Shown piece by piece: positions 27,672 through 35,462 of a stretch of 48,114 nt of DNA. Numbering within the stretch: position 1 is the first letter of the stretch; every line of letters starts with the position of its first letter. The position numbers and the translations under genes are program-made. Source of the stretch: Candidatus Villigracilis proximus (GTDB lineage Bacteria; Chloroflexota; Anaerolineae; Anaerolineales; Villigracilaceae); assembly GCA_016715195.1 (NCBI GenBank), contig JADKBB010000028.1:1-48114 (forward strand), read 5' to 3'. Below the pieces are notes generated by a model. The model searched no databases, was not told the origin of the DNA, and worked only from the letters and a program-made list of their open reading frames with translations.

Positions 27672-29285
27672 ATGACCCCGACCCAAAAACGTATCTTCGC
27701 CATTCTGATCTTTATCAGCGCCGCCTATTTCACTGTTTTTATCTTCCCCAACAACACCGGCGCAAAAGACCAGATGATGATCTCGCTCTTCGAGCCGGAC
27801 GAATTCGCACAATATCCCGTTGTGTTAAAAATGCTCACCCCCGGTGAGACATTCAAACAAACCGTTTACAACTTCATCACCTACGGGCATTATTATTACG
27901 GCTCGCCTTTTTATTTTTCAAGCGCCCTGCTCCTGCTGCCGGTCAAACTCACCGACAGTCTGCGCGCATCGTCCCAGCTTAATATGCTCCTCCTGCGTCA
28001 GTTCATCAGCGTTTTGCCCATGCTCGGCGCGCTCCTGCTTCTGACCTACACCCAAACCAAATTCAAATCCGCGGCCAAATCCATCGGCTTATTTATCTTT
28101 CTGCTTTCGGTTTCCGCCGTTGTTGAAAATAATCTCTGGTGGCATGTGGATAGTCTTGCGGTCTTTTTCACAGCCCTGACTTTATTCTTCCTCGACCGGG
28201 ATGACCAGCGCTTCGGCATTAACTTTGCCCTCGCCGCCGCATCCACCGGACTGGCAACTGGCACCAAGGTAATCGGCCTCTTCTTCGTTTTGACCATTCC
28301 CACCTACCTGTTGATCGGGGTGCTCTCCAAAAAATTAACCTGGCGTGCCGCAGTTTTACAGGGCGCCTTATTCGTCGGCATCATGGCCGCGGCCATCGTC
28401 ATCTCCAATCCGTTTTTGCTGCTCTCCAGTCAGAGAGACCAAATGATCCTGACTCTCTCGCGTCAATCCGGCTCCATGTCTGAAGGCTGGACTCTCGCCT
28501 ATGATGTCGGCCCGGCTTCGTGGCTGAATATCATCACAAGACTATACGGCCAGTTGATCTTCATCACGCTGGCATTCATCGCCCTCGCCCTCGGCATCTG
28601 GCGCGGAGAAAATCGCACCCGTCATTTAATGATCGCGACCTGGGCCTTTCCGCTCGGGTTGTATGTTTTGTTTACGATCGCGATCAAACCTACACATTTC
28701 TTTCTGCCTATTCTGCTCCCGGTTTACAGCAGTTTGATCGTCCTGTTTGAGTTTCCACCCTTCACCGATAAAAAATCGCGCACACCCGTCTCCCTGCTTC
28801 TCGGCGGACTCGCGCTCGCGATCATTGCCTATCAATTTGCGATCTACATTAACAAGGATGTGGAACTCTATCGCGAAGTGTTGACACGCGAAGAACACGA
28901 AGAGTCTCTGATCTTTTACAGCACCATCGAAAAAGACTACCTGCCCCTCATTCAGACAGATCAGCAATTAACCATCTTCCGCGATGTGCGCATGTACTTC
29001 CCCGATAACGACCAGTGGAATGTCCGCACGTATTGGAACAGCAAATACAGCACCATCGAAAAGCTCAGACCCGATATCATCATCCTCTGGTCGCAGCGCA
29101 TTCTCGACTACACCCAGGAAGGCGCCCTCGAAAGCGCCGTGGACCCGGTCGCATTTCAGGATACCTACACCTTCTTCGTCGATGCTGATAAAGACCAGAT
29201 CCGCGGTTATCGGCAGGTCTATCGCGACGGCGAAGGATTAATGTTCGTCAGCGACGCAGTCTACGAGCAATACTTCCAAAAATAA
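27672..29285 (+). CDS. GT39-like membrane glycosyltransferase (second)
   Basis: A 537-residue polytopic protein with about ten membrane helices up to residue 385 and a C-terminal extracytoplasmic domain of roughly 150 residues (from YINKDVELYREVLTREEHEE). The acidic motif after the first helix, LFEPDEFAQYPV, is typical of PMT/ArnT-type GT-C enzymes using polyprenyl-phosphate sugars. It differs clearly from the gene at 15952, so it is not a recent duplicate. ATG 27672 is chosen because the hydrophobic N-terminus starts there; an upstream in-frame ATG at 27609 would add 21 polar residues. Substrate unknown. Confidence 0.78.
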   Translation: MTPTQKRIFAILIFISAAYFTVFIFPNNTGAKDQMMISLFEPDEFAQYPVVLKMLTPGETFKQTVYNFITYGHYYYGSPFYFSSALLLLPVKLTDSLRASSQLNMLLLRQFISVLPMLGALLLLTYTQTKFKSAAKSIGLFIFLLSVSAVVENNLWWHVDSLAVFFTALTLFFLDRDDQRFGINFALAAASTGLATGTKVIGLFFVLTIPTYLLIGVLSKKLTWRAAVLQGALFVGIMAAAIVISNPFLLLSSQRDQMILTLSRQSGSMSEGWTLAYDVGPASWLNIITRLYGQLIFITLAFIALALGIWRGENRTRHLMIATWAFPLGLYVLFTIAIKPTHFFLPILLPVYSSLIVLFEFPPFTDKKSRTPVSLLLGGLALAIIAYQFAIYINKDVELYREVLTREEHEESLIFYSTIEKDYLPLIQTDQQLTIFRDVRMYFPDNDQWNVRTYWNSKYSTIEKLRPDIIILWSQRILDYTQEGALESAVDPVAFQDTYTFFVDADKDQIRGYRQVYRDGEGLMFVSDAVYEQYFQK

Positions 29286-29298
29286 AAAAATAATACTA

Positions 29299-29356
29299 GC
29301 CACCTGACTTTTTTTTGGACGCCCGCAACATCTGCGTCCTGTTTAAACGGGGTGGC
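29299..29356 (+). ncRNA. Structured repeat, copy 1
   Basis: GCCACC (29299-29304) pairs with GGTGGC (29351-29356), and an inner GGACGC...GCGTCC stem follows a run of T. The second copy at 29603 keeps both stems but has different loop lengths, which suggests selection on folded structure. Strand and transcription are not proven; it could also be a small palindromic mobile repeat. The region 29286-29708 contains only these two copies and the repeats between them. Confidence 0.4.
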
Positions 29357-29409
29357 GAGGTCGATTAAGGTATGGTTTTATAGGATTGGGTGGATGTCTA
29401 TTCTCTATC

Positions 29410-29552
29410 AATCCCGAGGGATGAAATGATTGTAGCAAAAGCATATTGAAAACCCCCCGAGGTGTCTGGATTTTCGATCTCTGACACCCCTTCGGGGTTG
29501 AATGTTGCGGTATCTACTTCCTATAATCATTTGACCCTTTCAGGGTCATAAG
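29410..29552. repeat. CCCCGAAGGGG-family repeat units in both orientations
   Basis: AATCCCGAGGGATGAAATGATTGTAGC (29410 on) matches the 21.1-21.4 kb unit in direct orientation. The stretch from GACACCCCTTCGGGG to ATAATCATTTGACCCTTTCAGGGTC (about 29482-29548) matches it in reverse. Between the two halves GGTGTC/GACACC can pair. Confidence 0.55.
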
Positions 29553-29602
29553 ATTGGGTTATGAAACATGGTGACAAATTCACTTTACATGGTCGATTAC
29601 CA

Positions 29603-29667
29603 GCCACCTGACCCTTTTTTTTGGACGCCTGCAAAGTGATCTGCGTCCTGTTTAACTGTCGGGTGGC
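29603..29667 (+). ncRNA. Structured repeat, copy 2
   Basis: Same architecture as 29299-29356: GCCACC (29603-29608) with GGTGGC (29662-29667), T run, then GGACGC...GCGTCC. The loops are longer (65 against 58 bases in total) while the stem bases are unchanged. It lies just downstream of the end of the amylase gene on the opposite strand, so on that strand it could act as a 3' hairpin. Confidence 0.4.
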
Positions 29668-29708
29668 TAGGCACAGAAAAAAACGATAAACTCTGTGCTT
29701 ATATTATT

Positions 29709-31598
29709 TCATACGGTTAGCCAAATTTGCACGCCCGCAGACAACTCAGGCAAAGGCAAATTTCCATTCATGACAGTACTGGTTTGGCCTGTAAATAATT
29801 CCTGAAAAACGGTTCCATTCGAAATTGCGCCGTGCTCAACAGAGAGCAACCCTGCCGGATGCGCAGCGGGACCGCGGTTACCAATGACGATGATCTGTTC
29901 TTCGTCCGTATCACGCAGATAGGCCAGTAGATTTTCTTCAGCCAGTAAAACCTGAAAACCGCCATCGATCAATGCCGGGGATGTTCGGCGCAATTTGATC
30001 AATGTTTGATAAAAAGACCGCAGATCCGCATCCCATTGAGTTGAATCCCAGATCATGCAATTCCGTGCCTCGAGCGCATCCCTGCCGGTCATGCCGATCT
30101 CATCACCGTAATAAATACAAGGCACGCCCACGTAGGTCAAAAGAAAAGCAACTGCCAGGCGATTACGCGCTTGATCGTGATCAAGGACATTAATGAAGCG
30201 CGGTGTATCGTGCGAACCCAGCAGATTAAATTGCTGCCTTGCGATCACCCACGGAATGGCGGCGCGGCTGGCCTGCCATGAATCCACCAATGCCTGCGTA
30301 GACCATGTCACTTTTGATTTCACATTGCGCGGCTCGGCGTGTTGATTCACCTCAAAACAATTGAGCCAGTATCCGATCGGATTTGCAAACCCAAAATAAT
30401 TCATACTTGCATCCAGACGATCGCCTTGCAATTGCTGGCTGCTGTCAAAGAAATTTTCGCCCAGCAAATACGCCGATGGATTCTCTTCCTTCACAGCCTG
30501 CCGAATCCCTTCCCAAACTTCTGCTTCCAGTTGATCTTTGCCATGCCGGGCAAGCATATTTGCAACATCCACGCGCCAGCCATCCACGGCATAAGGCGCT
30601 TTTAACCAATAACGAAAAATTGCGTTCGACCCCGCATAAACTGTATCGCGCAGATTTTGACTGCGATAATTTAACTTGGGCAGGCTGCGCACACCCAACC
30701 ATGATTCGTATTCGTCGGGGTGTTGATGGAAGTTGAAATAATCTGCGGTCGGCGCGTTGGGATCCTGTAATGCAGACTTAAACCACGGATGCTCCACGCC
30801 GCAATGATTGGGAACAATGTCAACGATGAAGCGCATCCCTCGTTCCGCAGTGGCAAGCCGCAGGGAGGTCAGAGCCGAATCACCGCCCAGATGCGGGTCC
30901 ACGTTGTAATAATCCACGACATCATAGCGATGATTACTATAAGCCGTAAATATCGGGTTGAAGTAAATGGCGTTCACGCCGAGGTCGGTTAGATAATCAA
31001 GGCGCTGTTCCACTCCGGGCAAATCACCGCCATAAAATTCGACCATGGCCTCCGGCCAGCCGCTCTGTTTTTCTCCCCATTCGCGCGATCTGGACTGTAA
31101 CCCTTGATATTCAAATTCATCATTGCGGACATTACTCGCAGGGTCACCATCCCAAAACCGGTCGGGAAATATCTGATAAAAGACGCTGTCGCGCACCCAA
31201 ACAGGCGCTGCATAATCTGCCAGCAGACGGAAGTCTTCCGCATCAGTCGGTACATGACGATGCAATCCGCTTCCGTTGTACCACCAGATTCCATCTTTGG
31301 TGAAGAGCAGGAAACGATAAGAGGTCAACGGCATACTCAAGCGGAGTTTTGCCTGCCACCAATTGCACGCGGATGAATTCCCTGAATTCTCGATCTGCAT
31401 CTCGGCAAAAAATTGTTCTCCATCAGGACAGGTGCGCAGCAGAATGCGCTCAATGGGCGCATCTACTGCGGCGCGCAGCCGGATCGTAACTTCATCTCCC
31501 AAATGCAAATCTGTATCTGTGGAGGAAAGTACGTAGCGTTTGGAACCATCGTGATGAATTGATAAATGATGGGAGGAAAGTAAGGTTGAGGATGTCAT
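29709..31598 (-). CDS. GH13 alpha-amylase family glycosidase (maltodextrin glucosidase / neopullulanase type)
   Basis: About 629 residues: an N-terminal starch-binding-like beta domain (about 1-115), the GH13 (beta/alpha)8 barrel and a C-terminal beta domain. Region I is VDIVPNHCG, region II GWRVDVANM (nucleophile Asp near 343), region III LLGENF (acid/base Glu near 377) and region IV LGSHDT (Asp near 464). The FYQIFPDRF motif and the N-terminal domain fit MalZ, cyclomaltodextrinase or neopullulanase enzymes acting on maltodextrins. There is no signal peptide, so the substrate is probably cytoplasmic maltodextrin. The start is uncertain: ATG 31598 gives a compact protein, while ATG 31637 would add 13 residues. 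Confidence 0.9.
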   Translation of the reverse strand: MTSSTLLSSHHLSIHHDGSKRYVLSSTDTDLHLGDEVTIRLRAAVDAPIERILLRTCPDGEQFFAEMQIENSGNSSACNWWQAKLRLSMPLTSYRFLLFTKDGIWWYNGSGLHRHVPTDAEDFRLLADYAAPVWVRDSVFYQIFPDRFWDGDPASNVRNDEFEYQGLQSRSREWGEKQSGWPEAMVEFYGGDLPGVEQRLDYLTDLGVNAIYFNPIFTAYSNHRYDVVDYYNVDPHLGGDSALTSLRLATAERGMRFIVDIVPNHCGVEHPWFKSALQDPNAPTADYFNFHQHPDEYESWLGVRSLPKLNYRSQNLRDTVYAGSNAIFRYWLKAPYAVDGWRVDVANMLARHGKDQLEAEVWEGIRQAVKEENPSAYLLGENFFDSSQQLQGDRLDASMNYFGFANPIGYWLNCFEVNQHAEPRNVKSKVTWSTQALVDSWQASRAAIPWVIARQQFNLLGSHDTPRFINVLDHDQARNRLAVAFLLTYVGVPCIYYGDEIGMTGRDALEARNCMIWDSTQWDADLRSFYQTLIKLRRTSPALIDGGFQVLLAEENLLAYLRDTDEEQIIVIGNRGPAAHPAGLLSVEHGAISNGTVFQELFTGQTSTVMNGNLPLPELSAGVQIWLTV

Positions 31599-31814
31599 GC
31601 CGCCTATTCTATCAAAAGCGCGTCCATGCATAAACAAGCTTCCAATGCGGTTATGAGATAATCAGCAAAGACGCAAGGCTTAATATTCTGTCTGGTTTCA
31701 ACTGACGCAAAAATAGTAAGGTAAAATAATCCGCTTCCCCAAAGCCAATATTCTGCGGAGAATACTTTGTAGTTTTTCCCCGCTTACATGAAAAGAACGA
31801 TCAAGAGGATTTCC

Positions 31815-33430
31815 GTGGACGAAATATCAGTACCCAATCAACCCAGCTCAAATACAAGCCTCGAACAGGAGACATCCATCCGCCGGACGTTTGCGATCAT
31901 TTCGCATCCGGATGCAGGCAAAACCACATTAACCGAAAAGCTGCTGCTCTATGGCAACGCCATTGAACTGGCAGGCAATGTGCGCGCCAAGCGCAATCAA
32001 CGCAGCACCACCTCAGACTGGATGGCGATGGAGCGCGAGCGCGGTATTTCCATCACCTCCACCATCCTGCAATTTCCATATAAAGGTCATGTCATTAATC
32101 TGCTGGACACTCCCGGCCATCAGGATTTTTCTGAAGATACCTATCGCACCCTTTCCGCCGTGGACAGCGCCGTGATGGTACTTGATGCCGCGAAAGGCAT
32201 TGAGCCGCAAACACGAAAATTGTTTGAAGTCTGCCGTAAGCGCGGCATCCCGATCTTTACCTTCATCAACAAAATGGACCGCCCCGCCCGCCCGCCGCTC
32301 GAACTGCTGGACGAGATCGAATCCATTCTGGGCATGGAACCTGTCCCGATGAATTGGCCGATCGGCGACGGTCCCCAATTCCGCGGAGTCTATGACCGCT
32401 ACTCGAAGGAGTTTATCTCTACGAGCGCACGGCGCGCAACGAAACCATGGCCATTGAAGAATTTGTGCCGATCAGCGAAATCCACAATACCACGCACATC
32501 TCTGAAAATGAACAAAAACGCATCGATGATGACATTCAGCTTTTGGATGGCCTCGGCATTACCTTTGAAGTTGAACGCCTGCGCAAGATGGAGCAGACCC
32601 CTGTCTTTTTCGGCAGCGCGTTGACCAACTTTGGCGTGCGTTTATTCTTAAACGCCTTCATTAAATTTGCGCCTCCGCCGCAGCCCTACTTAAGCGATGA
32701 AGAATTGATCTCACCCAACCGCCCCGAGTTCTCGGGCTATGTCTTCAAGATACAAGCCAACATGAATCCCAAGCACCGTGACAGTGTGGCATTTTTGCGG
32801 GTTTGCTCCGGCCGCTTCGAGCGCGGACTTGTCACCACGCATGCCCAAAGCGGCGGCACTGTGCGTTTGATGCGTCCCTATAAATTATTTGCCAATGAAC
32901 GCGAGATCGTGGATGAAGCCTTCCCCGGCGATGTGGTGGGCATTCCAAACAACGGCACGCTTGGCATCGGAGATACACTGTATGCCGGCTCCCCCGTCCG
33001 CTTTGCGGCAATGCCGCACTTTCAGCCTGAGCATTTTGCCTTGTTGAAAAACACAGACTTAAATAAACAAAAACAATTTACCAAAGGATTGCAGCAGCTT
33101 GAAAGCGAAGGCGGCGTGCAAGTTTTCTACAATGCGAACGCCTTCAAGCGCGAGCCTATTCTGGCGGTGGTGGGACAACTGCAATTCGATGTGGTGCAGG
33201 CCAGATTGGAAATGGAGTACAACGTTCCGACAGTGATCGAACGCCTGCCGCATGTTTTTGCGCGCTGGGTCGAAGGGACGGAAGAAGCCTTCAAGAATCT
33301 GCCTTCGCGCACAGAGGTAATGCTCGCCCGTGATTCTGAGAATCGCATGGTGGCGTTGTTTAGCTCAGCCTTTCATTTGAAGTATTACACTGAAAAACAC
33401 CCCGAAGTAACCTTTAAAGAAATGGGTTGA
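31815..33430 (+). pseudogene. prfC: Peptide chain release factor 3, one frameshift
   Basis: A translational GTPase of 538 residues when repaired, the length of bacterial RF3, which recycles RF1/RF2 from the ribosome after termination. The G domain shows ISHPDAGKTTLTEKLL, RGISITSTILQF, DTPGHQDFSEDTYR and FINKMDRPARPP. RF3-specific WPIGDGPQFRGVYDRY and the C-terminal VVGQLQFDVVQARLEMEYNV are present. The first frame goes off at 32408-32414: AAGGAGTTTATC should contain one more base to read KEVYLYERTARNET, after which the second frame continues to 33430. GTG 31815 is chosen because AAGAGGA lies five bases before it; the in-frame ATG 31788 has no binding site. Confidence 0.9.
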
Positions 33431-33451
33431 TCTGCTTCGATAAATACAATC

Positions 33452-33490
33452 AAAGAGACCAGAGACGTACAAGTCTCTGGTCTCTTTAAG
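33452..33490 (+). terminator. Terminator of prfC
   Basis: AAAGAGACCAGAGAC (33452-33466) and GTCTCTGGTCTCTTT (33473-33487) form a perfect 15-bp stem with a six-base loop. The tract after it is short (TTTAAG). Confidence 0.8.
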
Positions 33491-33582
33491 AAGGAAGAAT
33501 TTTCAAAGATTTACCACAGATGAACGCAGACAAAAAGATTTTTGAAAGGACACACCTTCCCCTTTTATCCGTTTTTTATATC

Positions 33583-34584
33583 TCACGGCCCCCATCTGGG
33601 TTGATAGTCACAATATTCGTTGTTGGTCAGGCGGCGCAGGTCTGTGCCATCCACGCGCATGATGTAGATCTCACAGCCGTGGACTTCGTATCGGTCAAAG
33701 TAGGAAGTGAAAGCCACCCACTGACCATCAGGTGAAAAGGACGGTCCTTGCGAGTTGCCGCCTGCCGGTGAAATTTGACGTTGGGCAGAGCCATCGGGAT
33801 TCATGGCGAATAGTTCACGCATCCACGGTTTGCCGGAATACGTGACGATCAAATTTAAAGGTGACCAGTCGCTTCGTCCGCGCAGATCGGGCAATTGACT
33901 GACCTGACGCAGACCGGTACCGTCTGTGTTGATAATGAATAATTGGGTCAGGTTATCAACAACGGATGCAAATAAAATTTGTTTTCCATCGGGTGACCAG
34001 GTTGGGTCAATGGCTCTATCGGGAGAAACTTCTCGCGGATTATCGCCATCACGATCAATGAGCCATGTGGTGGGTCTTTCGGGGTCAATATAAAAACGGG
34101 TTAATACAATCGTTGTGCCATCGGGCGATATTTCGGGGGCATTGAGATCGCCCAAGGCAAAAGTTAATTGTTTAATTTCGTTTGTTGAAAAATTCAACTC
34201 GTAAATTTCGTAGTGTTTGGTTTGTTCATTATAAGCAGAATAGACAACACTTTGCCCATCGGGTGAAATGGACGGATAAAAATGACGAATAGTATCTTCA
34301 GAGGTCAGGCGGCGATAATCTGTCCCATTGGCATTGACAACGCAGATCTGTTCGCTGGAAACATCTTTGAATAATTGACAGGTAAAAGCGATCTTACCCG
34401 TTGGTTCAGTTAATGCAGCAGGTGCTGGCGCAGCAGCCGTGGCAGTCGGAGAAACCGACAGCGGCGTACTGGCTTGTAGTGTGGCTGGCAGGTTGAGGGC
34501 GGGGGGTGAAGCGGGCGCAGGTAAATTACAGGCCGCCACAAAAATCATCGATCCGATAAAAATAAGAATATATTTATTCATCAT
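33583..34584 (-). CDS. PD40/TolB-like beta-propeller lipoprotein
   Basis: A 333-residue exported lipoprotein: signal peptide with lipobox FVAAC (Cys about residue 19), an Ala/Pro/Thr linker to about residue 60, then a propeller made of PD40 blades (ISPDGQSVVYSAYNE, ISPDGTTIVLTRF, WSPDGKQILFASV, FSPDGQWVAFTSY), each with the usual DG(Q/K/T).(I/V)(A/V)F core, and ending YCDYQPRWGP. Unlike the relative at 19037 it has no second domain or TP tail. Such proteins usually serve as surface binding modules; the ligand is unknown. Confidence 0.85.
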   Translation of the reverse strand: MMNKYILIFIGSMIFVAACNLPAPASPPALNLPATLQASTPLSVSPTATAAAPAPAALTEPTGKIAFTCQLFKDVSSEQICVVNANGTDYRRLTSEDTIRHFYPSISPDGQSVVYSAYNEQTKHYEIYELNFSTNEIKQLTFALGDLNAPEISPDGTTIVLTRFYIDPERPTTWLIDRDGDNPREVSPDRAIDPTWSPDGKQILFASVVDNLTQLFIINTDGTGLRQVSQLPDLRGRSDWSPLNLIVTYSGKPWMRELFAMNPDGSAQRQISPAGGNSQGPSFSPDGQWVAFTSYFDRYEVHGCEIYIMRVDGTDLRRLTNNEYCDYQPRWGP

Positions 34585-34727
34585 CCATCCCGGTTAAGTA
34601 GATTAAGCATTCTACACCATCCCATTATCAACTTGCATATCTGCAATGCAAAACGTTGCTGTAATCATCCTGCAAGGTATTCTATTCATATTGGTGCTAT
34701 AGTAATAAATATAAACGACATCCGATA

Positions 34728-34810
34728 AAGGCAAACCTGGTGAAAACCAGCGACGCAAAGCCACGGGTCTACCGTCACTCATCAAGTGACCACGATCGCC
34801 AGGCCGCCGA
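34728..34810 (+). promoter_or_regulatory. Cyclic-di-GMP-I (GEMM-I) riboswitch aptamer
   Basis: The conserved GEMM core is present: AAAGGCAAACC (34727-34737), a P2 hairpin CTGG-TGAAAA-CCAG with its GAAA tetraloop, then CGACGCAAAGCCACGGGTCT (34751-34770), a variable hairpin GTCACTCATCAAGTGAC and the closing CGATCGCCAGGC...GCC. Ligand c-di-GMP is known for this class. GCCAGGCCG (34798-34806) at the aptamer's 3' edge is fully complementary to CGGCCTGGC (34837-34845), the 5' arm of the terminator that follows. Binding should therefore free the terminator and lower expression of the secreted protein. A possible -10 TATAGT lies at 34698-34703. The rest of 34585-34951 is leader sequence. Confidence 0.9.
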
Positions 34811-34838
34811 AGATCACAAAATTACTTGTGTTTATTCG

Positions 34839-34868
34839 GCCTGGCTTATCACAAGTCAGGCTTTTTTT
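34839..34868 (+). terminator. Riboswitch-controlled terminator
   Basis: GCCTGGC (34839-34845) pairs with GTCAGGC (34855-34861), with one G-U pair, followed by seven T. It competes with pairing of the same arm to the aptamer. A further alternative, ACTTGTG/CACAAGT (34824-34830, 34850-34856), also disrupts it. Confidence 0.8.
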
Positions 34869-34951
34869 ATCAGGATGGCTGATATACCTTGATCGTTCCT
34901 GTTTTACAAGCGCAGACCCAATGAAAAACGAGTCTGCAAAAGGAGAAAGCC

Positions 34952-35350
34952 ATGTTCCGCAATTTCAAAGTTTTACTAACCGTTATGGTTATCGTCATCG
35001 TTTCAGCAAGCGCCTATGCCTTCGCTGCACAAAATACAGTAGCAGACAGCGCCGCCGGTTACAAGGCGAATGTGATTCCCGGTTACACAGTGACCAACAT
35101 CGCGTATGACCTGGATGCAACCGACCCGACTCTGGTGGATGCAATCACGTTTGCTGTCGCGCCAAGCAGCGGGACCGTAGTTGCCGCGACTGTTAAAGTG
35201 CAGACCGCCACTTCCGGCTCATGGACCACCTGCACACTCGTCGCCGGTACCGCCCCATCCATGACCGCCACCTGCACGTTTACAGATCTTGAACTCATCG
35301 ACCTGACCGCGTTGAATATTGTGGCCAGCAGCAGCGCCGACGCACCGTAA
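34952..35350 (+). CDS. Small secreted protein controlled by the c-di-GMP riboswitch
   Basis: A 132-residue protein with a clear N-terminal signal: FRNFKVLL, a hydrophobic core and a likely cleavage around AYAFAA|QN. The mature part of about 105 residues is Thr/Val/Ala-rich with alternating strands (NVIPGYTVTNIAYDL, TLVDAITFAVAP, VVAATVKVQTATSGSWTTC, ATCTFTDLELIDL) and two Cys that could pair. This suggests a single beta-sandwich, similar in size and layout to TasA/camelysin-like or pseudopilin-like structural subunits, but I see no named domain. AAAGGAGAAAGCC supports the start. It is the first gene behind the riboswitch and is followed by a terminator and a SipW-like peptidase that may process it. 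Confidence 0.8.
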   Translation: MFRNFKVLLTVMVIVIVSASAYAFAAQNTVADSAAGYKANVIPGYTVTNIAYDLDATDPTLVDAITFAVAPSSGTVVAATVKVQTATSGSWTTCTLVAGTAPSMTATCTFTDLELIDLTALNIVASSSADAP

Positions 35351-35392
35351 GAACTGCGAATCAACAAAATCTTAATTGCTTCACCTTAAAGG

Positions 35393-35423
35393 CAGGGACT
35401 GGTCTATGCCAGTCCCTGTTTTT
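35393..35423 (+). terminator. Attenuating terminator between the secreted protein and its peptidase
   Basis: CAGGGACTGG (35393-35402) and CCAGTCCCTG (35409-35418) form a perfect 10-bp stem with a six-base loop and TTTTT. Partial read-through would give much secreted protein and little peptidase. Confidence 0.85.
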
Positions 35424-35462
35424 CAAAAAATCAAGCACTCATTCAAACTCTGTCCATCCCGT

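Noticed and set aside
31788..31814. ATG 31788 as the prfC start
   Set aside because: No ribosome binding site precedes it, while AAGAGGA stands five bases before GTG 31815.
34786..35109. Open frame over the GEMM riboswitch and the start of the secreted protein
   Set aside because: It overlaps the aptamer, the terminator and a better-supported gene in another frame.
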